Source: Gracilibacter sp. (lineage in GTDB: Bacteria > Bacillota > Desulfitobacteriia > Desulfitobacteriales > Syntrophobotulaceae). Taken from it: 51,578 nt of DNA. The stretch is from NCBI GenBank assembly GCA_024637055.1, contig JAGXFZ010000109.1, forward strand, positions 1-51,578, in the 5' to 3' direction. Both the position numbers and the translations under genes were made by a program. The notes under the pieces were generated by a model. That model worked only from the letters and a program-made list of their open reading frames with translations, made no database searches and had not been told where the DNA came from. Positions 31,738-40,825 of the stretch are shown one piece after another; position 1 is the stretch's first letter, and the number at the start of each line of letters is the position of its first letter.

Positions 31738-34206
31738 ATGAGTTTCACGAAAAAGTATAAATTATATATATTACTGGGTATATGCTTTTGGTGTAGCCAG
31801 TATTTTTATGCCTATGAACTAATTGCCTCACCCATAGAAAAAGAAAGAATCTCAGGTATTGATCGTTATCAGACTGCTACTGCAATATCTCAAAAAGGAT
31901 GGAAGAGTTCAGACTATGCAATCCTCGTAAGAGGAGATGACTTTGCAGATGGTCTAATTGCCTTCCCTTTAGCACATAGATACTCAGCCCCAATTCTTAT
32001 GACTCATCCTGACAAGATAGATAACATGACTATACAAGAGTTGGAAAGATTAGGTGTTAAGCATCTAATAATTATTGGAGGTTTTGGAGCAGTAAGCCAA
32101 AATGTCGAAGATATGATCAAAAGAGAAAGAACGATTACAATTGAAAGGATATACGGCGATAACCGCTACCAAACCTCTGCTAAAATTGCCGAAATGTTTA
32201 GTGCAGATGAAGTGGCTCTTGTCTCAGGGAAGAATTACTCTGATGCACTTTCCGTAGCAGTCATTGCTGCTATAAAAGGCATGCCTATCTTGCTAACTCC
32301 CAAAGAAAGCTTGCCTATAGAGGTTAACCACTATCTATCAGAAAGAGAAATCAGTAAGACCTACATAATTGGCGGTCTAGAGGTCATAAGTTCAGAGATG
32401 GATAACGATGTACCAAAACCGCTAAGGTTGGCTGGAAGTGATAAATTTGAAACTAACGCAATTATCTTGAATTTATTTGCAAGTGAATTGAGTTTTAATA
32501 GTATTTATGTAGTCGGAGGAGATGAAGAATTTACTGAGGCCCTTGTGGGAGGATTACTTGCCGCTCGGACATCTTCACCACTAGTATTCACAGATAGTAG
32601 CCATACATTAACAACTATTAACAATCTTCAAGATAAGTTAAGTGAAAATACTAGCATAATTGGAATAGGTAATGAGAAAGCCGTATCTTCCGATACCTTA
32701 GAAGCAATTGCATCGTACATTGCTGATTCTTTCGATAAAGAAGCCGATATCATTATCCGTTCCAATCGCAATCCTCCAAACGTGGTACGCAATAAAGTTA
32801 GCTTCGTAGGGTCAACTACAGCAGAGGGCTACTATAAAGAGGGGGATACAATAGTAATTACTGTAAACTTTGATGGAGATGTAGAGGTGACTGGAACACC
32901 TTCCATCTCTCTGGCATTGGGAGAATTCAATAGAGAGGCAGTCTATATTAGGGGGAGTGGGACATCAGTCCTTACTTTCGAATATAGGGTGCAGAAAGGA
33001 GACACAAGTACAGGGCTAGATTATGTAGGTACCGACTCCTTAAATCTAAATGGAGGTAAGATTAAGTCTGCAGGTACTAATAGAGATGTGGAATTTATTT
33101 TAGCAATACCAGGGGAATCTGGTTCCCTTAGTAAAGATCGGAAAATAATAATTGATACCACAGCACCTATGGCCCTCTACATATCCTTGCATAATTTAAT
33201 ACCTGCTAATGGGAAATTTACCCTAAGTGTAGAAGGGGGACCATTAACCGACTCATCCTGGCAAAACATCTTTGAACAGATAAAAGATAATACCGAGGCT
33301 GGTGAAAATTGGATTACAGGGATTATAAATAGCGACTTAACGATGGTAGTGGCAGATGATGGAGTCACGGCTACGATTATTAATACGAGCGGTCAGGAAG
33401 GTATTATAACGCAAGACTTTATAATTATGGCCCCTGAAATCACAGATAGGGCTAGAAATATAATGAGTGAAAATATGTTCATCAATTCATATATAGTAGG
33501 TGTGAAGGAAGTCGGGTCCAGCACAGCTAATGGTTATTATAAAGAAGGAGAAACCATAAACATTACAATACATTTCAGTGACGATGTCGATGTCATAGGA
33601 AATCCTCTTGTACACCTTGAAACAGGAGAGTCGAATCAGGACGCAATCTATACAGAAGGTAGTGGCACACCGGTCTTAAACTTTACATATACAGTTCAAG
33701 CAGGAGATACAAGTAGGGCGCTTGACTACCTAGGACGAGACTCGTTGGATCTTAACGGCGGTAGTATCAAGGCGATTGACGATAATGAGGATGTTTCACT
33801 CACTTTATCATTTCCAGGAGAGACAGGTTCATTAAGTGCTACCAAAAATATTATTATAGACACCATTGCTCCAAGTGCGATTAGCATTTCATCCCAGAAC
33901 ATTATTACCCCAGAGGGCAGTGTGGATTTATGCGTAGAAGGCGGACCTTTGCTGGAGACGTCTTGGCTAGGAATACTTAGCGAAATAAAATCCAATATTA
34001 TCCTTGGCACTTGGATTAAAGGGATAGAGAAAAATCAATTATTAATCACCATAAATGGAGAAGGAGCTAGTGCTACCCTTCATAACAACAGCCCTACCAC
34101 TGATGCCTTAATAGTCAGTGATTTTATAATCCCTGATTATAAGGTTGTTGATAGGGCTGGTAATGTTGCTATTAAACATATCCATATAGACGCTTCTGAT
34201 GATTAA
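31738..34206 (+). CDS. Cell-surface protein with three CWB2 repeats and duplicated beta domains
   Basis: The 822-residue exported protein starts with a basic segment and a hydrophobic signal (YKLYILLGICFWCSQYFYAY). Residues about 30-325 are three CWB2 repeats (RISGIDRYQTATAI, RIYGDNRYQTSAKI, RLAGSDKFETNAII), which bind anionic cell-wall polymers in Clostridia. Then a two-part module of about 230 residues appears twice: a beta domain (STTAEGYYKEGDTIVITVNF... / SSTANGYYKEGETINITIHF...) and a second one (NLIPANGKFTLSVEGGPLTDSSW / NIITPEGSVDLCVEGGPLLETSW). The role is probably adhesive or S-layer-like. ATG 31738 follows GGAAGAGGTGG; the GTG at 31729 overlaps that site. Confidence 0.88.
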   Translation: MSFTKKYKLYILLGICFWCSQYFYAYELIASPIEKERISGIDRYQTATAISQKGWKSSDYAILVRGDDFADGLIAFPLAHRYSAPILMTHPDKIDNMTIQELERLGVKHLIIIGGFGAVSQNVEDMIKRERTITIERIYGDNRYQTSAKIAEMFSADEVALVSGKNYSDALSVAVIAAIKGMPILLTPKESLPIEVNHYLSEREISKTYIIGGLEVISSEMDNDVPKPLRLAGSDKFETNAIILNLFASELSFNSIYVVGGDEEFTEALVGGLLAARTSSPLVFTDSSHTLTTINNLQDKLSENTSIIGIGNEKAVSSDTLEAIASYIADSFDKEADIIIRSNRNPPNVVRNKVSFVGSTTAEGYYKEGDTIVITVNFDGDVEVTGTPSISLALGEFNREAVYIRGSGTSVLTFEYRVQKGDTSTGLDYVGTDSLNLNGGKIKSAGTNRDVEFILAIPGESGSLSKDRKIIIDTTAPMALYISLHNLIPANGKFTLSVEGGPLTDSSWQNIFEQIKDNTEAGENWITGIINSDLTMVVADDGVTATIINTSGQEGIITQDFIIMAPEITDRARNIMSENMFINSYIVGVKEVGSSTANGYYKEGETINITIHFSDDVDVIGNPLVHLETGESNQDAIYTEGSGTPVLNFTYTVQAGDTSRALDYLGRDSLDLNGGSIKAIDDNEDVSLTLSFPGETGSLSATKNIIIDTIAPSAISISSQNIITPEGSVDLCVEGGPLLETSWLGILSEIKSNIILGTWIKGIEKNQLLITINGEGASATLHNNSPTTDALIVSDFIIPDYKVVDRAGNVAIKHIHIDASDD

Positions 34207-34231
34207 AATATGTGTCTTGAATGATAATTTC

Positions 34232-35407
34232 TTATCTATAAGCCTGAGCTAATTTTTCAAAAGCTGGAATAGAATTAACAACAGTCTCCATAGGTACACA
34301 GTATGAGATTCGGAAATATCCTGGGCATCCAAAGCCGCTTCCAGGAACGAGCAGGAGATTATAATCCAGAGCTTTCTTAACGAATGCTACATCATCTTCG
34401 ATTAGGGCTTTGGGGAAGAGATAAAAAGCCCCTTGAGGGTTGACACATTCGAATCCTAACCGGATAAGGTTATCATATAGATAATCTCTTTTGGCTTTAT
34501 AATCTTTTATATTAACTTTGGCTTCGAGAGCATCTCCCACTACCATTTGGAACAGCCCCGGAGCATTTACAAAACCAAGAGTTCGGTTGCAAAAACTTAA
34601 CGCACTAACAAGTAGATTGACGTCTTCTATCTTACTGCTTGCTGCTATATACCCAATTCTTGCCCCAGCAAGACCTAAAGACTTGCTGAAAGAGTTAATT
34701 ATTATAGTATTTTCAAAGATGGATAATATGCTTGGTACTTGAAATCCATCATAAACGATTTCTGCATATGGTTGGTCAGACAAAATATAGATGGTAGTGC
34801 CGAACTCAATTTCTTTACTTACTATTATTTCTCTTATTTGCTTTAGTTTTTCTTGGCTGTAAATAACCCCGGTAGGATTATTGGGGTTATTAATAATTAA
34901 GGCTTTGGTCTTTGGGGAAATAAGCTTTTTCAGAGCGTCTAAATCAGGTTCAAAAGTAGAAGTATCAGGAGATACGGGTACAGTTTTACCCCCATGATTA
35001 TCTACATAGAAGTTATATTCCATGAAATAAGGAGCAAAGACGATAACCTCTTCTCCAGGGTTGAGGATTGATTTAAGAACAACATTTAGACCACCTGCTG
35101 CCCCTACTGTCATAACCACGTTATCTGCAGAAAGTTGTATATCACTTTCTTTTTGTAGAGCTTGTGCAATTTTTTCTCTAACTTCTGGATATCCCGCATT
35201 GTTCATATACCTATAAAGACCTTTTTGATCAATATGTTTTTTTAGAGAATTGAGTACTTCTTTTGGAGGTTCAGCATAAGGGTTTCCCAAGCTGAAATCA
35301 TATACCTTATCAGCACCATGTATTGCAGCTAATTTTGCACCTTCTTCAAACATGGCCCGTATCCAGGAAGAACTTTGTAAATTATTCATTATCTTTTCTG
35401 AAAACAT
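34232..35407 (-). CDS. Class I/II PLP aminotransferase
   Basis: This 391-residue cytosolic fold-type I enzyme resembles aspartate and alanine aminotransferases. It has FSLGNPYAEPP at the N-terminus, MTVGAAGGLNVVLKSIL as the cofactor loop, NNPNNPTGVIY, SDQPYAEIVYDG and the PLP lysine in SFSKSLGLAGARIGY; the C-terminal arginine is in FRISYCV. The substrate cannot be told. ATG 35407 has AAGGGGT about 7 bases upstream; the longer TTG start at 35425 overlaps that site. It is divergent from the MFS gene and convergent with the surface protein gene. Confidence 0.9.
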   Translation of the reverse strand: MFSEKIMNNLQSSSWIRAMFEEGAKLAAIHGADKVYDFSLGNPYAEPPKEVLNSLKKHIDQKGLYRYMNNAGYPEVREKIAQALQKESDIQLSADNVVMTVGAAGGLNVVLKSILNPGEEVIVFAPYFMEYNFYVDNHGGKTVPVSPDTSTFEPDLDALKKLISPKTKALIINNPNNPTGVIYSQEKLKQIREIIVSKEIEFGTTIYILSDQPYAEIVYDGFQVPSILSIFENTIIINSFSKSLGLAGARIGYIAASSKIEDVNLLVSALSFCNRTLGFVNAPGLFQMVVGDALEAKVNIKDYKAKRDYLYDNLIRLGFECVNPQGAFYLFPKALIEDDVAFVKKALDYNLLLVPGSGFGCPGYFRISYCVPMETVVNSIPAFEKLAQAYR

Positions 35408-35490
35408 TGCGATACCCCTTTTCAATATACTTTGATATAACAGTATTTTAACTCATTTATTGTCGAGAAGGAAGTACTATAATGTCCTAT

Positions 35491-35540
35491 CAAAAAACAC
35501 TATACTGCATATTGCAGTATAGTGTTTTTTGAGGTATAGT
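35491..35540 (+). promoter_or_regulatory. Promoter and palindromic operator of the MFS exporter gene
   Basis: Perfect 19-base arms (35491-35509 and 35513-35531) flank TAT. TTGCAG (35512-35517) and TATAGT (35535-35540) are 17 bases apart. The core ATACTGCA, TAT, TGCAGTAT is identical to the padR palindrome at 30802-30844, whereas the outer bases differ in a compensatory way that keeps the dyad. Confidence 0.75.
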
Positions 35541-35595
35541 AAAAGCATAAATATATAATTTAAATTAATTCAATAAGAAGAGGGAAGGAATTATC

Positions 35596-36786
35596 GTGAG
35601 CATAGGTGAAGAAAAAGCAATAACTGACCCATCACCACCAAATAAGGGCGAACCGAAGAAAGCTGCCACCCTGGTCACTGCCCATGTCTCTAATGATATT
35701 TATCCACATTTATATCCTGGACTTTTACCCATTATTCTCATGCCACAACTTGGGTTTAGTATAGCTGCAGCAGGTTTGATAAGTACAGTCATCGCTTTGA
35801 CAACGCAATTGATGCAGCCTGTTATGGGCCTTTGGGCAGATCGCCTAGGAGGAAGGGCTTTTGTTGTAGGCGGACTACTTGTAGGCAGTATAATTGTGCC
35901 AATTACCTTAGGGTGGGCACCAACTTATTTCTTATTATTACTTGGTCTCCTCCTGGGGGGTATTGGTAATGCAGCCTTTCATCCTCATGCAGCAGCCCTA
36001 ATGAGCGAAATGACCCGTAAATACAAAGGGTCAGGGATGAGCTTATTTATGCTGGGAGGGAACTTCGGGCGCCTATTAGCACCGCTTCTTGCTAGTTTCG
36101 CTCTTTATTTTGGTGGCAGACATGGTTTATTGGTTTTAGCTATACCTGGCCTGATTATGGCTGTAGTTATGTTCTTTAGCATGAATCCTCCTCCCACTCC
36201 GAAACATCGGGAGGGAAAGATCTTCACTGTAGATTTCTTTAAATCTATCAAACAGAGAGGCGGTCTAGTGCTCCTATCTATTGTAGGACTACGCTTTATG
36301 ACCGTAATGTCTGTGGTCACTTTAGTACCCATAATGTGGGCGCAAGCCGGCATTGAATATGGTATATATAATCTTCTCCTAACAGTGGTATTTGCAGCTG
36401 GAATGATAGGGAATTTACTCGGAGGAACTCTTTCTGACTTTATGGGGCGTAAACCGATAATCATAGCTTCAGCTATTCTTTCAGCACTGGCGCTTATTCT
36501 CTTTATCAATTCCAGCAGTGTTATAGGGGGATTTGTCTTAATTGCATTATTAGGTGCTTCCTTATATTCTTCAGACCCAGTAATTATGCTATTCAGTCAC
36601 CATATCTTTCCTGAAAATAAAGGGATGGCTTCAGGGATAACGGTTGGCTTGGGTGGTATGGTTGGTTCCTTAGGGGTTACTCTTACTGGTTTCATATCAG
36701 ATATCTATTCTCCAGCAATTGGTTTATATGTTGCTGCAGGGGCGATGATAATGGTTATCCCGTTTGTATATAAACTTATTAAATGA
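35596..36786 (+). CDS. MFS exporter, fosmidomycin-resistance-like
   Basis: The 396-residue protein has about 12 membrane segments and resembles Fsr-type efflux proteins: VTAHVSNDIYPHLYPGLLPIILMPQLGFS, ISTVIALTTQLMQPVMGLWADRLGGR (the loop 2-3 MFS motif) and GIGNAAFHPHAAALMSE. It starts with a hydrophilic 35-residue tail. The start is GTG 35596 with GGAAGGA upstream. The PadR-type operator in its promoter suggests induction by an exported compound. The drug specificity is unknown. Confidence 0.85.
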   Translation: MSIGEEKAITDPSPPNKGEPKKAATLVTAHVSNDIYPHLYPGLLPIILMPQLGFSIAAAGLISTVIALTTQLMQPVMGLWADRLGGRAFVVGGLLVGSIIVPITLGWAPTYFLLLLGLLLGGIGNAAFHPHAAALMSEMTRKYKGSGMSLFMLGGNFGRLLAPLLASFALYFGGRHGLLVLAIPGLIMAVVMFFSMNPPPTPKHREGKIFTVDFFKSIKQRGGLVLLSIVGLRFMTVMSVVTLVPIMWAQAGIEYGIYNLLLTVVFAAGMIGNLLGGTLSDFMGRKPIIIASAILSALALILFINSSSVIGGFVLIALLGASLYSSDPVIMLFSHHIFPENKGMASGITVGLGGMVGSLGVTLTGFISDIYSPAIGLYVAAGAMIMVIPFVYKLIK

Positions 36787-36888
36787 TTTAACCTTAGAGG
36801 ATTATTAAAATCAGGGTTCTAGCATAAATATTGTAAGATACAATGTTATGTTTAAAATGGACTGAGAAAAGCTTTAGGAGGTAAAAAA

Positions 36889-37962
36889 ATGAATTATACA
36901 ATACCTGAGAAAATGAAAGCGTTGGTACTCTTCGGTAAAGATGACTTTCGTGTTATCAACGACAAACCCGTTCCTAAACCTGGTCATGGAGAAGTATTAG
37001 TAAAGGTAGAAGCTTGTGGTATCTGCGGTACAGATGTCAAGATTATCACTAAAGGAATGCCCAAAATGCCCCCTTATGGTGAGTTTACTCAAGGTCATGA
37101 ATGGGCAGGCACAGTGGTTGCCCTTGGAGAGACAGTTGACGAGTTTAAGGTCGGTGACAGAGTAGCTATTGAAGCTCATAAGGGATGTGGTCGCTGCCAG
37201 AACTGTATAGAAGGATTGTACACCAGCTGCTTGAACTATGCTGAGAAAGGTCAGATAGCTTCCGGCATGACTCGGGATGGTGGTTTTGCTGAATATGCAG
37301 TTCACCATATTAACGCTATCTATAAGATCCCTGATAATGTAGACTTTGTTGAAGCTACCTATGTGACTACTTTAGGCTGTGCTCTCTGGGCACTTGATAC
37401 TAGCGGTGGTTATATCGCTGGAGATACTGTCTTAATTACAGGCCCAGGTCCAATTGGTCTTTCCATGGTTCAAGCTTGTAAATCAGTTGGTGCCGAAAAA
37501 ATTATTCTAGTGGGCACTAAGAACGACAGACTAGCTATTGGCAAGAGCGTTGGAGCCACCCATACCATCAATGTCAATGAAGTGGCAGATCCCTTAGCTG
37601 CAGTTATGGATATCACGGGTGGACGTGGTTGCGAAAGAACTTATGAATGTGCAGGCAACGATTCTTCCTTTGATCTCTGCTTGAGATCAACTATGCGTGG
37701 ACATACCATGACATTAGTTTCTTTCTACAAGCAACCAGTTACTGCTGCATTTGACTACGCAGTGCTTAACGCTATTAGCGTTAAAACAGTTCGAGGAGAA
37801 GGCGGTAACAACTGTAAAAGAGCACTATCACTCATGAGCCAAGGTAAGATTGATACGAGTGGTATTCTAACCCATACATTCCCGCTTGATGAATTTGCCA
37901 AAGGCTATGATTATTTTGTCAATCGAAAAGATGGCGCAATGAAAGTTGTTATTAAGCCTTAG
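36889..37962 (+). CDS. Zinc-dependent medium-chain alcohol/polyol dehydrogenase
   Basis: The 357-residue MDR enzyme shows the catalytic zinc site C43 (ACGICGTD) with GHEWAG, the structural zinc cysteines in HKGCGRCQNCIEGLYTSC, and the NAD(P) motif GPGPIGLSMVQACKSVGA. It is closest in texture to sorbitol and threonine dehydrogenase-type enzymes; the substrate is not determined. The ribosome binding site is GGAGG. It follows the MFS gene by 102 bases without a clear terminator, so it could be part of the same transcript. Confidence 0.9.
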   Translation: MNYTIPEKMKALVLFGKDDFRVINDKPVPKPGHGEVLVKVEACGICGTDVKIITKGMPKMPPYGEFTQGHEWAGTVVALGETVDEFKVGDRVAIEAHKGCGRCQNCIEGLYTSCLNYAEKGQIASGMTRDGGFAEYAVHHINAIYKIPDNVDFVEATYVTTLGCALWALDTSGGYIAGDTVLITGPGPIGLSMVQACKSVGAEKIILVGTKNDRLAIGKSVGATHTINVNEVADPLAAVMDITGGRGCERTYECAGNDSSFDLCLRSTMRGHTMTLVSFYKQPVTAAFDYAVLNAISVKTVRGEGGNNCKRALSLMSQGKIDTSGILTHTFPLDEFAKGYDYFVNRKDGAMKVVIKP

Positions 37963-38015
37963 TTTGCATAACTAAATATTTACGTAAATGGGGCTGTAAC
38001 TAAACACAGCCATAA

Positions 38016-38048
38016 GGTGTCTCAAAGTAAAATTTGAGGCATCTTTTT
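38016..38048 (+). terminator. Rho-independent terminator
   Basis: GGTGTCTCAAA pairs with TTTGAGGCATC (two G-U pairs) around a short GTAAAA loop, followed by TTTTTAT. It ends the dehydrogenase transcript. Confidence 0.8.
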
Positions 38049-38058
38049 ATTTGGGGTA

Positions 38059-38244
38059 ATGTAGCCTTGCCCAGATACTCTGCTCGCACGTTTTCGCAGC
38101 TACGAACTGTAATCCTCGCTAACATGCCAAAACCTCTGGGCTTACTGCAAGTGAACCGTTGGCATGTCTTAACGCTACGAATTCCCGTTCGCTTAACGCT
38201 GCTGTCACTTGACGCTCGCATCCGTAATCTGTGCAAGTCTACAT
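38059..38244. mobile_element. MITE-like palindromic element A (186 bp)
   Basis: The ends are 19-base imperfect inverted repeats (38059-38077 and 38226-38244, 16 of 19 matching; the left reads ATGTAGCCTTGCCCAGATA). Inside there is a further stem, ACATGCCAA against TTGGCATGT. It is richer in G and C than its surroundings and has no coding content I can support. It looks like a non-autonomous mobile or repetitive element. Confidence 0.65.
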
Positions 38245-38267
38245 AATTTGAAGAAATCAGAAGGTAT

Positions 38268-38369
38268 ATGAAGAATTATGGAGTAAATTGTGGTATAATT
38301 ACTCCTGAAAACCATGTAGTGCAACGCATAGCCCATAATATGAGAAAGATGGCAGTAATCATAGAATAA
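38268..38369 (+). CDS. Possible 33-aa small protein or gene fragment
   Basis: An ATG frame next to element A reads MKNYGVNCGIITPENH... and ends RKMAVIIE, with AGAAGG only four bases before the ATG. The frame is also open upstream (EIRRY), which fits a decayed longer gene cut by element A. No family recognised. Confidence 0.25.
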   Translation: MKNYGVNCGIITPENHVVQRIAHNMRKMAVIIE

Positions 38370-38395
38370 GAAGTTTCCTTATAAAAAATTATTAA

Positions 38396-38429
38396 GGGAC
38401 GCAGCGAAACTAATGTTTCGTTACGTCCC
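38396..38429. repeat. Hairpin repeat
   Basis: GGGACG (38396-38401) and AGCGAAAC pair with GTTTCGTT and CGTCCC (ending 38429) around a short loop. There is no T tract on the right, so it is probably a repeat element rather than a terminator. The gene-free stretch 37963-38822 is made of the terminator, elements A and B, the small frame and this hairpin; I see nothing else in it. Confidence 0.6.
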
Positions 38430-38462
38430 CATTCTAGTTTATGAGCTTCTAGATAAAAGATT

Positions 38463-38643
38463 TTGTATATTTGTGCATTACTAGCGAACCTTCAGAGCAG
38501 AGAAGCGTCGAGAACGCAGCTGATACAGCGTTAAGCTGCACCGTGGTTAACATCAGGTATTACCCTGAGGTTTAGGTGCAGTAGCTGTATCAGCAAGTGA
38601 ACAGCTTCGGCGCGTGGTGAGTGGGTAATGTACAAATATACAA
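38463..38643. mobile_element. MITE-like palindromic element B (181 bp)
   Basis: The terminal inverted repeats of 19 bases (38463-38481 and 38625-38643) read TTGTATATTTGTGCATTAC on the left and differ at one base on the right. Nested stems follow inwards: CTGATACAGC against GCTGTATCAG, TGCACC against GGTGCA, and CAGGTA against CCTG at the centre, so the whole element can fold into one long hairpin. A second copy of the left end lies in inverted orientation at 27776-27830. No coding content. Confidence 0.75.
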
Positions 38644-38822
38644 CGCATCTTTAACGAATAACAAAAAGCACATTGTATTATAGAAGCAGAAAAAGGTATT
38701 AAACATATATTCGGAGAAATAATACTAATATTTAAAATGTATTTATAAATTTCTAGATATAATTTAGTGTGAAATAACTAATTATCGCAAGTTATACTAT
38801 ATATTGTAAGGAAAGTGACTTT

Positions 38823-40298
38823 ATGAACAATTCTCAACAACCAATTATTCTAGTTTCAGGCGCGACAGGATATGTCGGAGGAAGGCTTGTACCTATCCTG
38901 CTCGAACGCAACTATAAGGTTCGCTGCATGGTACGCGACACTTCAATTATTGAAGGTAGAGGATGGACTAACATAGAAATAGTCGGTGCTGATGTCCTTC
39001 AATATGAAACGCTACTATCTGCGATGGAGCATGTCTCTGTTGCCTACTACTTGGTTCATTCCATGGCTGGGGGTAAAGGTTTCCAGGAAAGAGACATGAT
39101 TTCTGCCAGAAACTTTGGTAAAGCCGCTCGGGAAGCCGGGGTAAAGCGTATTATCTATCTCGGTGGATTGGGAGAGGATAATGAACACTTATCTGAACAC
39201 TTAAAAAGTCGCCAACAGACAGGGGATTTTTTAAGAGAATGTGGAATTCCGGTTACCGAGTTCAGAGCAGCACAAATAATTGGTTCAGGGAGTGCCTCCT
39301 TCGAGTTAATACGGAATACCGTTGAACGGATACCTGTTCTAGTGACCTCTAAACTCGTTGGAACCCGTGCCCAACCTATTGCTATTAGAGACGTCTTAAG
39401 TTACCTGGCAGATTGTTTGGAGATACCAGAAACTGAAGGGTCAATCATAGAAATCGGAGGCAGTGAGATTCTAACTTATCGGGAGATGATGCTTAAGTAT
39501 GCAGAAATACGTGGCATCAATAGAAAGATAGTAGAATTACCGTTCATGTCCACAACTATTTCAGCTCTCTTGGTAGGTTTAATAACGCCCATCCCTGCCA
39601 ATATCGCTGGGCCTTTGATAGAGGGTCTGAAGAGTGAAGTTGTCGTAAATGATGATTCTGCGAGGAGACTATTTAACGTGATTCCTATTAGTTATGAACA
39701 AGCGGTAAGATTTGCTCTGGAAAGAATCGGGTCAGGTCAGGTATTAACAACCTGGCAGGATGCCTACTCTTCTCTCGGAGAGAAAATATCAGAACCGGTC
39801 AAGCTTACTAACGTTGAAGGAATGATTAAGGAAACAAGACAGATTAATATTTTCTCTGATATGACCACAGCGTTTAAAGTTATTACGTGCGGAAATGAAG
39901 GGTGGTTATTTGCTAACTATCTATGGCATGTAAGAGGCTTCTTCGACCAGCTCCTTGGGGGAGTAGGGATAAGAGGAGCACGGAGATGCCCAACCGAACT
40001 AAGGGTAGGAGATACGCTGGGCTTTTGGCGCGTTGAGGAAGTAATAACGAATAGTCGTCTTAGATTGCGCTCTGAAATGAAAATGAAAAGTAGAGCTTGG
40101 ATGCAATTCGACCTTGAACAACTTGATGATACCAAGGTGCAAATTACTCAAACCGCTTTTTTTGAACCCAGAGGGCTAACAGGGTTAATGTACTGGTATC
40201 TACTTTATCCTATTCATAAAGCGGTCTTTAAAGGAATGCTTAAATCCTTGACTGAGCAGGTGCAAAAAACAAAGCATTACGGAAGTAACGAAAGATAA
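38823..40298 (+). CDS. SDR/NmrA-type NAD(P)-binding protein with DUF2867 domain
   Basis: Residues 1 to about 300 are an atypical SDR (ILVSGATGYVGGRLVPIL, YYLVHSMAGGKGFQERD, IIYLGGLGE, with a REAGVKR motif). Residues about 340-485 form a DUF2867-type START-like domain (TTAFKVITCGNEGWLFANYLWHVRGFFDQLLGGVGIRGARR, YWYLLYPIHKAVF). This two-domain arrangement is widespread but of unknown function, probably a membrane-associated oxidoreductase. AAGGAAAGTG precedes ATG 38823. It heads a group with the YaiI-like gene and addBA. Confidence 0.85.
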   Translation: MNNSQQPIILVSGATGYVGGRLVPILLERNYKVRCMVRDTSIIEGRGWTNIEIVGADVLQYETLLSAMEHVSVAYYLVHSMAGGKGFQERDMISARNFGKAAREAGVKRIIYLGGLGEDNEHLSEHLKSRQQTGDFLRECGIPVTEFRAAQIIGSGSASFELIRNTVERIPVLVTSKLVGTRAQPIAIRDVLSYLADCLEIPETEGSIIEIGGSEILTYREMMLKYAEIRGINRKIVELPFMSTTISALLVGLITPIPANIAGPLIEGLKSEVVVNDDSARRLFNVIPISYEQAVRFALERIGSGQVLTTWQDAYSSLGEKISEPVKLTNVEGMIKETRQINIFSDMTTAFKVITCGNEGWLFANYLWHVRGFFDQLLGGVGIRGARRCPTELRVGDTLGFWRVEEVITNSRLRLRSEMKMKSRAWMQFDLEQLDDTKVQITQTAFFEPRGLTGLMYWYLLYPIHKAVFKGMLKSLTEQVQKTKHYGSNER

Positions 40299-40323
40299 TC
40301 CCAAATTGGAGATGTTTAATCAA

Positions 40324-40773
40324 ATGAAAATACTAGTAGATGCTGATGCTTGCCCAGTCAAAGATATTATCGTGAAAACGGCCAAACAATTCCGTATTCC
40401 GGTGACTATGCTCACTGACACCTCACATGAATTGTATGATGGGTATAGTAATATTATCACTGTCGATAAGGCTAGAGACAGCGTAGATTATGCTCTGATG
40501 AAAATTTTGTCTCCTGAGGATATCGTAGTAACCCAAGATTTCGGCTTGGCTGCTATGGTACTAGGTAAAGGCGCCAAAGTACTTAATAACAATGGTCTTA
40601 TATATACTGATCATAATATAGATAAACTTCTGTTTGAACGCTTTCTGGGACAGAAGGTTAGGCGTGGCGGTGGGAGAACAACTAATCATAAGAAACGTAC
40701 CCGAGAAGATAATGAAAAATTCGAAGCAGCTTTATTATTAGTAATTAATAGTAATGATGAAGATATAAAATAA
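40324..40773 (+). CDS. YaiI/YqxD family protein (DUF188)
   Basis: The 149-residue protein shows the family marks MKILVDADACPVKDIIV, the strand NIITVDKARDSVDYALMKILSPEDIVVTQDFGLAAMVL, and RRGGGRTTNHKKRTREDNEKF. The PIN-like fold with conserved aspartates suggests a nuclease-type protein, but no function is established. ATG 40324 is chosen as the usual family start; ATG 40312 directly abuts the GGAG and is less likely. Confidence 0.88.
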   Translation: MKILVDADACPVKDIIVKTAKQFRIPVTMLTDTSHELYDGYSNIITVDKARDSVDYALMKILSPEDIVVTQDFGLAAMVLGKGAKVLNNNGLIYTDHNIDKLLFERFLGQKVRRGGGRTTNHKKRTREDNEKFEAALLLVINSNDEDIK

Positions 40774-40825
40774 GAAGCCATAAAATTAGGAATTAAAGTT
40801 TGACTTATTTTTCATGGAGAAAATT

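Noticed and set aside
38000-38246. Open frames of about 70-78 codons on both strands downstream of the alcohol dehydrogenase gene.
   Set aside because: They coincide with the terminator and the palindromic element A, have no ribosome binding site and show no protein-like composition; the openness follows from the element's base content.
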